This document shows, piece by piece, positions 1 through 10,096 of a stretch of 64,000 bases of DNA. The position numbers were made by a program, and so were the translations under genes. Below the pieces are notes generated by a model, which saw nothing but the letters and a program-made list of their open reading frames with translations, was not told the DNA's origin and ran no database searches. Every line of letters starts with the position of its first letter. Within the stretch, counting starts at the first letter, position 1. The stretch spans positions 1,178,001-1,242,000 of the forward strand of contig CAVUMX010000001.1 of assembly GCA_963742725.1 (NCBI GenBank). Reading direction: 5' to 3'. The DNA is from CAVVAL01 sp963742725 (GTDB lineage: Bacteria > Actinomycetota > Actinomycetes > Mycobacteriales > Cryptosporangiaceae).

Positions 1-1342
1 TGGCAAGGCCGCGGCCGTCGTCGGCCACGCGCAGGGTGACTCCGTCGTCGTACCCGACACGGACCTGCACGTGCTGGGCGTCAGCGTGGCGTACGGCGTT
101 CGTGACGGCCTCCATCACGATCCGGAACGCAGCCGCCTCGACTGCCGGAGCCAGCGTCGGAAGGTCACCGACGGTCAGAGTGATCCGCGGGCCGAAGCGC
201 CGGAGGGGTTCGATCGACTCGGTGAGTGCACCCGCGAGGCCGAGCTCGTTGAGGGCTGCTGGGCGAAGGCCGTCGCAGATGCGGCGTACCTCGGAAACGG
301 CACGCTGCACCTCGTCGGCCAGCTCGCGTACGACGCCTCCGTCACTGCCGTTCTGCTTCTCCAGCTGCCGCAGGCCGAGGCCGATCGCCGCGAGTGCGGG
401 GCCGAGCCCGTCGTGCAGGTCGCGCCGCAGGCGGACCCGCTCCTCCTCTCGCTCGTTGACGATGTGCCGGCGCGAGGTCGACAGATCCTTGACTCGCCGG
501 TTCAGGCCCGCGACATCGGCGCGCTGGTCGAGCAGGTGATGGCGTATGACGGCGGCGCCGACCGTGATGGGCAGCGCAGTCACCGCGGCGACTCCGAACA
601 GGGTGGTGGTCATGTCGTTGGTCTCCGGGAGTGCGGCGGCGACGACGACCAGGGCGCCCGCGAGCGAGAAGCCGCCGATCTGGCCGCGTACGTCGCCGCC
701 AGTCGTAGCCCGCCGGAACTTCACGATCAGCGAGGCCACCCCGAGGGCCGCGCCGAGCATCAGGAGGGCGAAGCCGACCGTTCCGGCGACCTCCCAGAAG
801 TCCCGGCTGCCCAGCCCCACCGGGTTGTGGAACTCGGGATGGTCCTCGAGTCGACCCGGTTCCAGTGCCGCAGACACGGTGATCGCCGCCACTCCGGTCA
901 GGCCAATCGCGGTGGCCGGCCACCACCGGCGCCCAGGCAGCCGACCGTCGGGATAGAGGAGCAGCCCGATCCCGAGCAGCGGCGCTGCACCGAGCGACCA
1001 CACCCAGTTGGAGACCCAGGCCGCGAACCCCGCGCCAGCCACGTCGCTGAGGGCCCAGCCGTGGGTCGGGAGCACGAGTGCGGCGCCCAGACCCACGACT
1101 GAATAGAGCACCGCGAGGCGGCGCAGTCCGACCGGGTGCGGGCGAGTGGACCAGATCCCGGCCGCGACCGTGCTGAACCCGATGGCAAGCGGAACGTTGA
1201 CCCATGCCTGGCCCTTGATCCAGTTGTCCTCCGGATCGGTGAGGCCGAGCGCCAGACCCGCGGAGACGAGGCCCGTCGCAACGGCGGGCAGCGCGAGCCA
1301 CGGCCACCATGCGGCGACCGTGGCTCCACGCGTCGTGCTCAT
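1..1342 (-). CDS. Sensor histidine kinase, NarL/HisKA_3 type (C-terminus cut by window edge)
   Basis: A membrane sensor kinase that would phosphorylate a NarL-family response regulator, expected just beyond the left edge. About 447 codons are present. The first ~260 residues are hydrophobic with roughly eight membrane segments and no obvious extracellular sensor domain. Then come a short coiled coil and the H-box RRDLHDGLGPALA with the phospho-acceptor His near residue 310. An N-box (MEAVTNAVRHAD) follows near residue 400 and the G-box ADDGRGLA sits right at the window edge. The ATG at 1342 lies 4 nt after the stop of the membrane-protein gene upstream, so the two are probably co-transcribed. 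The ligand cannot be told from the sequence. Family assignment is firm. Confidence 0.9.
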   Translation of the reverse strand, partial: MSTTRGATVAAWWPWLALPAVATGLVSAGLALGLTDPEDNWIKGQAWVNVPLAIGFSTVAAGIWSTRPHPVGLRRLAVLYSVVGLGAALVLPTHGWALSDVAGAGFAAWVSNWVWSLGAAPLLGIGLLLYPDGRLPGRRWWPATAIGLTGVAAITVSAALEPGRLEDHPEFHNPVGLGSRDFWEVAGTVGFALLMLGAALGVASLIVKFRRATTGGDVRGQIGGFSLAGALVVVAAALPETNDMTTTLFGVAAVTALPITVGAAVIRHHLLDQRADVAGLNRRVKDLSTSRRHIVNEREEERVRLRRDLHDGLGPALAAIGLGLRQLEKQNGSDGGVVRELADEVQRAVSEVRRICDGLRPAALNELGLAGALTESIEPLRRFGPRITLTVGDLPTLAPAVEAAAFRIVMEAVTNAVRHADAQHVQVRVGYDDGVTLRVADDGRGLA

Positions 1343-1346
1343 TGGC

Positions 1347-2012
1347 TCATTCTGTGGCAGCGACGTGGTGGTGAAGCCGTTTTTCGGGAGGCCGCGCGGC
1401 GTTTTCGGGACGAGTGACCGTCGCGATGGCGACAGCGATCATCCAGACGAGGAGCAGCAGGTACGGGATCGGCAAGTAGGCGTCCGGGCGCACAATCCCG
1501 ACCATGCCGGCTACGACCCCCAGCCCGCCCGCCACCGCCGCCCACCAGGAGAGCCAGCGGGGGAACTCGGTCGCGAGCAGCCCGACCCCGGCGGCCAGGA
1601 ACGCGAGGCAGGTCAGGAAGCCCGAGATGACGAAAGACTGGTCGTTTAACGAGATCAGCGTCTCCGCCGTCATCGGGTCGAGCTTGTCGGGCATGGAGTT
1701 GACGACCATCCATGGCCCGACGGAGCCGACCTTGACCGCGATCATGGCCGAGCCGGCGATACCCGCGGTGACCGCGGCGACCGGCGCACGCTCGAACAGG
1801 TGGGCCACGAGCCACGCGAGGAGTACGGCGAGGGCAGCGAAGCCGATCAACTCGAGTGGGAACGCGACATAGGCGATCGCGGGAAGCCCATCACGGGCCT
1901 CGGCGAGGATCTCCTCGCCGTTGCTGCCCGGGACGGCGTACAGCCCGTTGCCCACGAGGGGGCCGAGACTGGCGAGGAGCGCGGAGATGATGAGGGTGCG
2001 GTTTCGTTTCAT
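1347..2012 (-). CDS. Integral membrane protein, probably partner of the adjacent sensor kinase
   Basis: A 221-residue protein with about six hydrophobic segments. It opens MKRNRTLIISALLASLGPLVGNGLY and ends in a short hydrophilic tail with three consecutive His (RLHHHVAATE). No enzymatic motif is visible. The overall pattern recalls DUF4386-like membrane proteins, but that is only an impression. I use the ATG at 2012 because everything upstream in frame is Arg/Pro-rich and not protein-like. The stop lies 4 nt before the kinase ATG, which suggests translational coupling and perhaps a role in sensing or as a target of the kinase system. Function is not recognised. Confidence 0.75.
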   Translation of the reverse strand: MKRNRTLIISALLASLGPLVGNGLYAVPGSNGEEILAEARDGLPAIAYVAFPLELIGFAALAVLLAWLVAHLFERAPVAAVTAGIAGSAMIAVKVGSVGPWMVVNSMPDKLDPMTAETLISLNDQSFVISGFLTCLAFLAAGVGLLATEFPRWLSWWAAVAGGLGVVAGMVGIVRPDAYLPIPYLLLLVWMIAVAIATVTRPENAARPPEKRLHHHVAATE

Positions 2013-2057
2013 GCGTTCGACTCTTGTGGGCGACCGCGTCCCGGCGCATGGGCTCAG

Positions 2058-2077
2058 GGTCCCGGTTTGCCGGGACC
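2058..2077 (-). terminator. Hairpin downstream of the cupin gene
   Basis: GGTCCCGG (2058-2065) pairs perfectly with CCGGGACC (2070-2077) across a 4-nt loop. A second weaker hairpin (GCGCCG/CGGCGC) lies near 2083-2099. There is no U-tract. The place, between the cupin stop and the next gene start on the same strand, fits an actinobacterial terminator. Confidence 0.4.
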
Positions 2078-2226
2078 GTCTTAGCGCCGCCTGTCGGCGC
2101 ACCTCGATCCGCCCCCTATGCCGAGTAGCGTGCGCTCGCAGCGAGACAGGACGAGGATGACGGAGTGCCGGTTGGCATGTGCGGAGCACAAGCTCATGAA
2201 TCCCAGTCCGCCAAGCACGACGAGCC

Positions 2227-2700
2227 CTATCTGAGATCGCGTGGGAGTTCTGTGTCGTGGAGGATCGTGAAAGTTCCTGTGGCCATGTCATAGACGGTGG
2301 CACGAGGGGGCTGGTCCTCGGTTCCCGGCATCGGGTTGCGTTCCACCATGTCCATCCGGACGACCGTCGAGGGGTACACGGCTCGGACAAGAACCGGCTC
2401 ATCGCCGATGTTCAGGGTGCCGTGGACGGATCCAGCAGGGATGAATACGGTCGCCCCGCTTTCCACCTCGGTCTCCACGCCGTCCAGGAAGACGCGAGCT
2501 CGACCACCCTCGTAAAGCACGACCTCATCGACATCGTGCCAATGGCGTGGGATGCGGTCACCGACGCCGATGGTCTCCCAGATGACGCTCAGCGCGGCGC
2601 GCTGGTCTGGGTCGACGTGAAGTGACAATGAGGAGGTCGGCCGATAATCGTCGGGGTCGTCGTCCATTGGCGAACCGGGCGAACGGTGGACGACTCCCAT
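2227..2700 (-). CDS. Cupin-domain protein
   Basis: A 157-residue single-domain cupin. Cupin motif 1 is seen as PRHWHDVDEVVLYEGGRARV and motif 2 as the segment around FIPAGSVHGTLNIGDEP. The two His and the Glu of motif 1 plus the His of motif 2 can bind a metal ion. The ATG at 2700 is chosen because GGGAGGAG sits about 7 nt upstream. The longer frame starts inside unrelated sequence. It could be a small dioxygenase, isomerase or a ligand-binding cupin; substrate unknown. It stands alone, with hairpins on its 3' side. Confidence 0.8.
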   Translation of the reverse strand: MGVVHRSPGSPMDDDPDDYRPTSSLSLHVDPDQRAALSVIWETIGVGDRIPRHWHDVDEVVLYEGGRARVFLDGVETEVESGATVFIPAGSVHGTLNIGDEPVLVRAVYPSTVVRMDMVERNPMPGTEDQPPRATVYDMATGTFTILHDTELPRDLR

Positions 2701-2719
2701 TTCGGACTCCTCCCAGGAT

Positions 2720-2938
2720 TCACGGCTGCCCTCCGCCGGCGGAGGGGGAAACACCCATGGAACCACAACGGCAAGACCAACGCGCCCGCAACTGCCGCCC
2801 TGCGTGCTCGCGGAGCAGCACGCTAACGCCGCCACGCGGGTGCGTCATAGCGCCTATGCCCTCGATGTATTCGACCAACTCCCAGCGCTCATCGAGGCTC
2901 ATGGCCTCGATGGCGGACTACAGAGCGGGATTCACCAT
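2720..2938 (-). pseudogene. Decayed addiction-module (antitoxin-like) gene
   Basis: Reading from ATG 2938 gives MVNPAL, then an in-frame TAG (2918-2920), then SAIEAMSLDERWELVEYIEG. Apart from the stop, this matches the N-terminal pattern of small addiction-module component proteins (short helix, then a D/E-E-R-x-E-L-V/I-E-x-I motif). After EYIEG the expected acidic middle is missing and the frame runs into poorly conserved sequence ending near a LRARW-like tail. No RelE/ParE-type toxin gene follows; the next gene is the cupin. I read it as a remnant with a nonsense change and a degraded 3' half. The rest of this gap (2939-3097) shows nothing I can identify. Confidence 0.4.
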
Positions 2939-3097
2939 GCCCTCAAAATACTCCGTCGAAGCCCGCCACGGTCGAGCCGTTCGTCCGGCTGCCGGCCCTC
3001 GGCGGGCGGCAAACCTAGGGAAGTGACTCATATTTTTGCGGACTGTGTGCGGACTGGAGGGACGTACACACACTCTGACCTGCGGAAACGCGTTGAA

Positions 3098-4183
<1,086 letters not shown>

Positions 4184-4191
4184 GACCGGCC

Positions 4192-4197
4192 AGTCTA
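4192..4197 (-). promoter_or_regulatory. -10 box of ychF, leaderless arrangement
   Basis: TAGACT on the minus strand ends 8 nt before the ychF GTG. With normal -10 to +1 spacing, transcription would begin at or next to the start codon. This explains the lack of a ribosome-binding site. Confidence 0.45.
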
Positions 4198-4218
4198 GGT
4201 GAGGCCCGACCTCGGGAT

Positions 4219-4265
4219 CCGACCGGTGGGATCGTGAACCCTGGCTTCACGATCCGACCGGTCGG
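4219..4265. repeat. Intergenic palindrome, family 1
   Basis: Two 20-nt arms (4219-4238 and 4246-4265) match as inverted repeats at 19 of 20 positions around the 7-nt loop CCCTGGC. It lies between the divergent ychF and ada-alkA genes, so it is not at the 3' end of either. The core GGGATCG...CCTGG...CGATCCGACC recurs at 40247-40297. Confidence 0.7.
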
Positions 4266-4333
4266 AACAAGAGCCCACTCGGACGTCCGATTCCCGCTAG
4301 CAACTGGCTCCGGCCGCTGCGAGTATCGAGGTC

Positions 4334-5755
4334 ATGACGCCACTCCCCGACACCGAGCTGTGCTACCGCGCGGTGCAGAGCCGGGACTCCCGCTTCGACG
4401 GCTGGTTCTTCACCGCCGTCACGTCGACCCGGATCTACTGCCGGCCGAGCTGCCCGGCCGTCACCCCGAAACGCACGAATGTCCGCTTCTACCAGACCGC
4501 CGCCGCGGCCCAGCAGGCCGGCTTCCGCGCGTGCCTGCGGTGCCGTCCGGACGCCGCGCCCGGATCGCCCGAGTGGAATCTCCGCGCCGATCTGGTCGGA
4601 CGCGCCATGCGCCTCATCGCGGACGGAATCGTCGAGCGCGAGGGAGTCGGCGGACTGTCCCGGCGCCTGGGCTACTCCGAGCGGCACGTGCACCGGCAGC
4701 TCGCCACCGAGCTGGGCGCCGGTCCGCTGGCGCTCGCGCGGGCACAGCGCGCCCAGACCGCCCGGATCCTCATCGAGACGACCGCGCTCTCGTTCGCCGA
4801 CATCGCGTTCGCCGCCGGGTTCGCGAGCGTGCGGCAGTTCAACGACACCGTCCGGGAGATCTTCGCGACGACGCCGAGCGCGCTGCGGGCGGCACGCCGC
4901 CGAGGTGCGGAGTCACAACCCGGCACGGTGACACTGCGCCTGCCGTACCGGGCACCGTTCGACGCCGCCAGCCTGTGGGCGTTCCTGGGCGCCCGCGCGG
5001 TCGCCGGGATCGAGGACACGGACGGCACGACGTACCGCCGGTCGCTGCGGCTGGCCCACGGAACGGGCGTCGTCACGCTGGTCCCCGGCGACGGGCACGT
5101 CCTCTGCACGCTGCGCCTGGACGACCTGCGCGACCTGAGCAGCGCCGTCCAGCGGTGCCGCCGGCTACTCGACCTGGACGCGGATCCAGAAGCAATCGAT
5201 GCGGTACTGACGCCAGCGACACCGGGGATGCGGGTGCCCGGCGCGGTCGACGGGACCGAGATCGCGGTGCGGGCCGTCGTCGGCCAGCAGATCTCGGTCG
5301 CCGCCGCCCGCACGGTGCTCGGACGGCTCGTCGCCGACCACGGCACCGACCTGTCCACTCCGGACGGCGAGGTCACCCGCGTGTTCCCGACGGCCGAAGC
5401 GCTGGCCGCCGCCGATCCGGCGACCCTGCCCATGCCGGAGGCCCGCAAGCGGACGATCCACGCGGTGTGCGCCGCCATCGCGTCCGGGGACGTCGTCCTC
5501 GACCCGGGCGTCGATCCGGCCGAGGCCGAGGCGGCGCTGCTCGCCCTCCCCGGCATCGGGCCGTGGACCGCCAGCTACGTCACGATGCGCGCGCTGTCCC
5601 TGCCCGACGTCTTCCTGCCCACCGACCTGGGAGTTCGCCACGGCGCCGCCGCCCGAGGACTCCCCGACGACCCGATCGAACTCGCCGCGTACGCCGACCG
5701 CTGGCGCCCGTGGCGGTCCTACGCCGTCCTCCACCTATGGAATGGTGCCTCATGA
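4334..5755 (+). CDS. alkA: Ada-AlkA fusion: methyl-sensing regulator and 3-methyladenine DNA glycosylase
   Basis: A 473-residue fusion for adaptive repair of alkylated DNA. Residues ~1-80 are the Ada zinc domain with Cys36, Cys40, Cys67 and Cys70; the first of these would accept methyl groups from phosphotriesters. Residues ~85-185 form an AraC-type double helix-turn-helix. The remainder is AlkA: an N-terminal AlkA domain, then an HhH-GPD glycosylase with hairpin ALPGIGPWTASYV and the catalytic Asp in DVFLPTDLGVR. The same fusion is known in mycobacteria. The stop overlaps the next start as ATGA, so ogt is translationally coupled. It probably activates its own operon after methylation. Confidence 0.95.
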   Translation: MTPLPDTELCYRAVQSRDSRFDGWFFTAVTSTRIYCRPSCPAVTPKRTNVRFYQTAAAAQQAGFRACLRCRPDAAPGSPEWNLRADLVGRAMRLIADGIVEREGVGGLSRRLGYSERHVHRQLATELGAGPLALARAQRAQTARILIETTALSFADIAFAAGFASVRQFNDTVREIFATTPSALRAARRRGAESQPGTVTLRLPYRAPFDAASLWAFLGARAVAGIEDTDGTTYRRSLRLAHGTGVVTLVPGDGHVLCTLRLDDLRDLSSAVQRCRRLLDLDADPEAIDAVLTPATPGMRVPGAVDGTEIAVRAVVGQQISVAAARTVLGRLVADHGTDLSTPDGEVTRVFPTAEALAAADPATLPMPEARKRTIHAVCAAIASGDVVLDPGVDPAEAEAALLALPGIGPWTASYVTMRALSLPDVFLPTDLGVRHGAAARGLPDDPIELAAYADRWRPWRSYAVLHLWNGAS

Positions 5756-6243
5756 GCTACGTCTCGACCCTGACCACCGCCGCCGGCCCGTTCACGATCG
5801 TCGCGACGGACGACGCCGTCCTCGCGAGCGGCTGGACCGCCGACGCCGCCGATCTGCTGGCCGTCATCCATCCGTCCCTGCGCCCGGCCGACCTGGACGA
5901 ACGCGCCGACCTCGGTGCCTTCACCCGCGCGGCCGCCGCGTACCACGACGGCGACCTGCACGCGATCGACGACATCCCGGTCCAGCAGGTGTCCGGCGAG
6001 TTCCTGTCCCACGCCTGGGACGTCCTGCGCAAGGTGCCGGCGGGCGAACCGGTGACGTACACCGAGTACGCGGCCCTGGCCGGACGTCCGGCAGCGGTGC
6101 GGGCCGCCGCGAGCGCCTGCGCCCGCAACGCCACCGCGCTGTTCGTGCCGTGCCACCGCGTCCTCCGCTCGGACGGCACGCTCGGCGGCTTCCGGTGGGG
6201 TGTCGACATGAAGCGCTGGCTCCTGGATCACGAGCAGGGGTGA
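5752..6243 (+). CDS. ogt: Methylated-DNA-protein-cysteine methyltransferase
   Basis: A 163-residue suicide repair protein that takes methyl groups from O6-methylguanine. The active-site motif VPCHRVL is intact, with the acceptor Cys at residue 134. The helix-turn-helix Arg-finger region (GRPAAVRAAASACARNATALF) precedes it. An N-terminal domain of ~75 residues is present as usual. The start ATG at 5752 overlaps the alkA stop (ATGA), giving a two-gene alkylation-repair operon. A strong hairpin follows at 6290-6324. Confidence 0.95.
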   Translation: MSYVSTLTTAAGPFTIVATDDAVLASGWTADAADLLAVIHPSLRPADLDERADLGAFTRAAAAYHDGDLHAIDDIPVQQVSGEFLSHAWDVLRKVPAGEPVTYTEYAALAGRPAAVRAAASACARNATALFVPCHRVLRSDGTLGGFRWGVDMKRWLLDHEQG

Positions 6244-6289
6244 CAGCACCCGTCACAGTGGACGGATGAGAGAGTGTGCATCCGTTCTC

Positions 6290-6324
6290 GAACGGCCGCC
6301 GGCGGATCACACCGGCGGCCGTTC
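6290..6324 (+). terminator. Terminator of the ada-alkA/ogt operon
   Basis: GAACGGCCGCCGG (6290-6302) pairs perfectly with CCGGCGGCCGTTC (6312-6324) over a 9-nt loop, 46 nt after the ogt stop. The following bases are not a T-run. It also shows that the next gene must start after the hairpin. Confidence 0.7.
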
Positions 6325-6347
6325 GTACTGACTGGGGGTGGCGGGCG

Positions 6348-7172
6348 ATGGTCATGGGGCCCACCCATGCGGTGTCGGGCGCGGCGGCGTGGCTGGCGGG
6401 GGCCGGCGCGACGGCATCCGTGCTCGGCTACCACCAGACGCCCGTCGAGCTGGCCGTCTACACGGCGGTGTGCGCCGGATCCGCCCTCCTGCCGGACCTG
6501 GACTGCTCGGGTGCGGTGATGAAGAACAAGGGCGGCGCGACGGTCGCCCGCACGTTCGGCGTCGTCTCGCTGTTCGTCGCCGAGGTCGTGGAGAAGTTCG
6601 CGCTGGTCGTGTACCGGCTGACCAAGACCAGACACGACGACAAGCGCACCAACGGGCACCGGACGCTGACACACACCTGGCTGTGGAACGTCCTGCTGGG
6701 CGTGGGGGTCGCCGCCCTGTGCGAGCAGGTCGGCAAGCCGGCCGTGATCGGCATCCTGTTCTTCACGTTCGGTCTCGCCGTGCGGGGTCTCATGGCGGAC
6801 GCCGCCCGCAAGAGCGGATGGATCCTGGTCACCTTGCTGTCGGCGTGCGCGGCCGGGCTGGCGATCATGACGCTCCCCGCCGACCGCGGGTATCCGCTCC
6901 TCGGGCTCGCCGTCGGCGCCGGCGGCGTCATCCACACGTTCGGCGACATGATCACCCGCAACGGCTGCCCCGTCCTGTGGCCGATCATCTGGCACCGCAA
7001 GCGCTGGTGGGAGTTCGGCCTCCCGGACGCTGTCGCGATCAAGGCCGACGGCTGGTTCGAGCGGGCGGTGCTGCTGCCGGCGCTGGTGATCGGCGCTGTC
7101 GCGGCCGCGGCGTGGACGATCCCGCAGGTCCGCTCACTGGTGGACTCCGCGGTGGCGCTGGCCAGCGGCTAG
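6348..7172 (+). CDS. YdjM-like (DUF457) membrane-bound metal-dependent hydrolase
   Basis: A 274-residue membrane protein of the YdjM/DUF457 family, predicted zinc-type hydrolases of unknown substrate. Near the N-terminus is MGPTHAVSGAAAW, followed by LLPDLDCSGA and the HRTLTHTWLWN segment, whose His and Asp residues are the presumed metal ligands. About six membrane segments follow. I start at ATG 6348 because GGGGGTGG lies just upstream; ATG 6354 is an alternative, while the in-frame ATG at 6276 lies before the terminator hairpin. It runs convergently into sbcC; the two stop codons overlap within four bases, so no terminator separates them. Confidence 0.85.
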   Translation: MVMGPTHAVSGAAAWLAGAGATASVLGYHQTPVELAVYTAVCAGSALLPDLDCSGAVMKNKGGATVARTFGVVSLFVAEVVEKFALVVYRLTKTRHDDKRTNGHRTLTHTWLWNVLLGVGVAALCEQVGKPAVIGILFFTFGLAVRGLMADAARKSGWILVTLLSACAAGLAIMTLPADRGYPLLGLAVGAGGVIHTFGDMITRNGCPVLWPIIWHRKRWWEFGLPDAVAIKADGWFERAVLLPALVIGAVAAAAWTIPQVRSLVDSAVALASG

Positions 7173-10096
7173 GCCGTCTCCAGCTCCAGGCGCGCGGCGG
7201 CGCCGACCTTGCGGACGCGCAGGCGCATCGGGATCCGCTGCCGCATCTCCTCGACGTGGCTCACCAGGCCGATGACCCGTCCGCCGGTGCGCAGGTCGTC
7301 GAGGGTGTCCATGACGAGGTCGAGCGTGTCGGCGTCGAGGCTGCCGAAGCCCTCGTCGATGAACAGGGTCTCCAGCTGGGTGCCGCCCGATTCGGCGGCG
7401 ACCACGTCGGACAGCCCGAGCGCCAGCGACAGGGACGCCATGAAGCTCTCGCCGCCGGACAGCGTCTTCGTCGACCGGGTGTGCCCGGAGTAGTCATCGA
7501 GGATCTGGAGACCGAGACCGGCGCGGACCCGCTTGCTGTCGGAATCCCCGGTCGTGACGAACGAGTACCGGCCGCTCGACATGCGGCGGAGCCGTTCGGA
7601 CGCGCTGCGCGCCACCTCGTCCAGCCGGGCGGCGAGCACGTACGCCCGCAACGTCATGCGGCGGACGTTCTGGCCCTGGCCGGCGACGAGATCGGCCAGC
7701 GCGACGACCCGGTCCGCGCGCCGCCGCACCGGTTCCGACCGGGTCAGCTCGTCCGCGTACGCTGCCGCCAGCCTTGTGACCTCGGTACGGACGCGGTCGG
7801 CGTGACGGGCGTCCGAGGCGCGGGCGGTGTGCGCGTCGCGGGCGGCGGCAAGGGCATCGGTGGCCGGCGCGACGTCGACCGGCGGGACGGCGTCCAGCCC
7901 GGCGAGGTCCGGGTCGGCGAGCGCGGCCCCGGTCGCCGCGTCCACCCGGTCGTACTCCTGGCACGCTGCGTCAGCGGCGGCGAGCCGCGCGTCGTCGAGC
8001 CAGGCGGCGTCGGCCTCGGCCAGGTCGGCGAACCCGGCCCGCTCAGCCTCGGCCACAGCGGCTTCGAACGCGGACGAGGCAGCCGCGCGCAGGTCGGACG
8101 CCTGGCGCTGCGCCTCCCGGAGGGTGTCGACGGCGTCCGCGAGGGCGTCCAGCCGGGTGCGGCGTACGCCGATGCTCGGGTCGTCGCCGCGTGCCGTGTC
8201 GAGCTTCGCGGTCAGCGAGGCGGCCGTAGCCTGGATCTGCTCGGACTCCGCGTCGAGCGCCGCCGCACGGGCCCGGTCCGCCTGCGCAGCCTCGGTGAGC
8301 TTGCGCTGCTCGGACTCCAGCCGGACCAGCTCGGCGAGCGACGGTTCAAGGCCGGCCATCGCGGTCGTGACCTCGTCCAGCGTCGCCGTGCACGACGACA
8401 GTTCGATGCCCAGGTCGACCTCGGCGCGCCCGCCCGCGAGGCCCGCCAGCCTGGCCTGGTCCCGCCCGACCCGGGCGAGTTCGCCCTCGGCGGCCTCCCG
8501 CTCGGCGCGCCGGGCCTCCTCGATCGACGCGGCGTCCGCCTCCGCCGCCTCGGTGACCCGCTCGCCGGTCCGTGAACGCGCGGGCGCCGGGTGCTCGACG
8601 CCACCGCAGACGGGGCACGGATCGCCGCCGACGAGCCCGTCCGCCAGCTCGGCGGCGATCCCGTCGAGCCTGCGTTGCCGCAGGTCCTGGACGCGTTCGC
8701 GGGCTTCCTGGTGGGCGTCCACGGCGAGGCTGACCCGCTGGCGCAGGGCGGCGAGGGCTACTTCGCCGGCGGTGTGTTCCCGGGCGGCCGCCAGCGCGGC
8801 CCGGACCCGTTCGACCTGCGCGACGAGCGGCGCGTGCCGTTCGGTCGCGCGTTCGGCGGCGAGGAGCTGCTTGCGGACGTCCTCGATCTCGCGGGGCAAC
8901 GCGTCCATCCGGGCCGCGCGCCGCTCTGACTCCTGCACGCCCGTCGCGCGGTCCCGGCCGATCTCGTCCAGGCGGGTACGGATCCGGAGCAGTTCGTCGG
9001 CGTCGTCGTGGAGCGCGGTGAGCCGTGACACCTCGTCGCGGAGCGCCGCCGCCCAGTCGTGAAGGTTGGCCGGGGCCGGTTCCGACAGGGCCGCCTGGTC
9101 GGCCGCGCGTTCGGCACGGGCCGCGGCTTCCCCGGCGGCGCGCCAGGCACGCGACAGCGGCCGTACGGCCAGCGCCCGGCGCGCTGCCGCGACCGTGGCC
9201 CGGCGCTCGGCGTGGTCGCCACGGCCCGCCTCTACCTCGGCTCGCCGGGCCACTGCCGCCGACCACCGTTCCTGCCTGCGCCGCACGGCCGTGACCTGCT
9301 CGAACTCGGTCTCCGCCTGGCGCAACGCCACCTCGGCGACGGCCAGCTCGTCGGCCGCGGCACTCGACGAGACGCTGGCTACGAGCGAAGTTCTCCACGC
9401 CTCCGACGGATCCGACGGCTCGTCGGTCAGCCCCGCCGCCTGGCACAGCCGCGACAGCACGCCGCGCAGCCGCTCGTCGACGGCGGCCACCTCGTTCTTC
9501 GCGTCCCGGCGCCGCTGCACCAGCCACGACTCGACCTCGCTGAACCGCCGTGTCCCGAACAGGCGCTCCAGCAGCTCCTCGCGCTCCGCCGATTCGGCCC
9601 GCAGGAACCGCGCGAACTCGCCCTGGGGCAGCAGCGCGACCTGGAAGAACTGCTCGGCGCTCATGCCCAGCCAGTCGTGGAGCTGGTGCGAGACCTCGTC
9701 GATCCGGGTGGAGACGCCGTGCCACGACCCGTCCCGCAGCTCCTCCAGCAGCGCCTTGGCGTTCTCCCTGGTCGTCCCGTCGCCGCGCAGCTTCGGACGC
9801 TGCCACTCCGGTGACCGGGTCACCCGCAGCCGCCGCTGTCCGAGCGTCAGCTCGACGACGACCCTGGGCGCCACCGACGGATCGGCGTGGTCGCAGCGGA
9901 GGCGCCCGGCCTGCTGGCGCGCGCCGGGGACCCGTCCGAACAGGGCGTACGCGACGGCGTCCAGGAGCGTGGTCTTGCCGGCCCCGGTCTCGCCGTAGAG
10001 CAGGAACAGCCCGTCGGCGGACAGCGCGTCGAAGTCGATGGCCGTGACGTCCGGGTAGGGCCCGAACGCCGTCACCTCCAGCCGGTGCAGCCTCAC
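7169..10096 (-). CDS. sbcC: Exonuclease subunit SbcC (SMC-like ATPase)
   Basis: A 975-residue Rad50-like protein that works with SbcD to process hairpins and DNA ends. The Walker A motif GETGAGKTTLLDAV is near residue 35. Long Ala/Glu/Arg-rich coiled coils flank a zinc-hook CPVC motif (GGDPCPVCGG) near the middle. The C-terminal half-ATPase carries the signature LSGGESFMASLSLALGLSD and Walker B TLFIDEGFGSLD. The GTG start at 10096 overlaps the sbcD stop as GTGA; longer readings enter sbcD in another frame. Its 3' end overlaps the convergent YdjM-like gene by four bases. Confidence 0.96.
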   Translation of the reverse strand: MRLHRLEVTAFGPYPDVTAIDFDALSADGLFLLYGETGAGKTTLLDAVAYALFGRVPGARQQAGRLRCDHADPSVAPRVVVELTLGQRRLRVTRSPEWQRPKLRGDGTTRENAKALLEELRDGSWHGVSTRIDEVSHQLHDWLGMSAEQFFQVALLPQGEFARFLRAESAEREELLERLFGTRRFSEVESWLVQRRRDAKNEVAAVDERLRGVLSRLCQAAGLTDEPSDPSEAWRTSLVASVSSSAAADELAVAEVALRQAETEFEQVTAVRRRQERWSAAVARRAEVEAGRGDHAERRATVAAARRALAVRPLSRAWRAAGEAAARAERAADQAALSEPAPANLHDWAAALRDEVSRLTALHDDADELLRIRTRLDEIGRDRATGVQESERRAARMDALPREIEDVRKQLLAAERATERHAPLVAQVERVRAALAAAREHTAGEVALAALRQRVSLAVDAHQEARERVQDLRQRRLDGIAAELADGLVGGDPCPVCGGVEHPAPARSRTGERVTEAAEADAASIEEARRAEREAAEGELARVGRDQARLAGLAGGRAEVDLGIELSSCTATLDEVTTAMAGLEPSLAELVRLESEQRKLTEAAQADRARAAALDAESEQIQATAASLTAKLDTARGDDPSIGVRRTRLDALADAVDTLREAQRQASDLRAAASSAFEAAVAEAERAGFADLAEADAAWLDDARLAAADAACQEYDRVDAATGAALADPDLAGLDAVPPVDVAPATDALAAARDAHTARASDARHADRVRTEVTRLAAAYADELTRSEPVRRRADRVVALADLVAGQGQNVRRMTLRAYVLAARLDEVARSASERLRRMSSGRYSFVTTGDSDSKRVRAGLGLQILDDYSGHTRSTKTLSGGESFMASLSLALGLSDVVAAESGGTQLETLFIDEGFGSLDADTLDLVMDTLDDLRTGGRVIGLVSHVEEMRQRIPMRLRVRKVGAAARLELETA

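Noticed and set aside
6276..6347. Earlier start of the YdjM-like protein at ATG 6276
   Set aside because: The extension would be encoded by the ogt terminator hairpin, has no ribosome-binding site, and precedes the conserved MGPTHA start.
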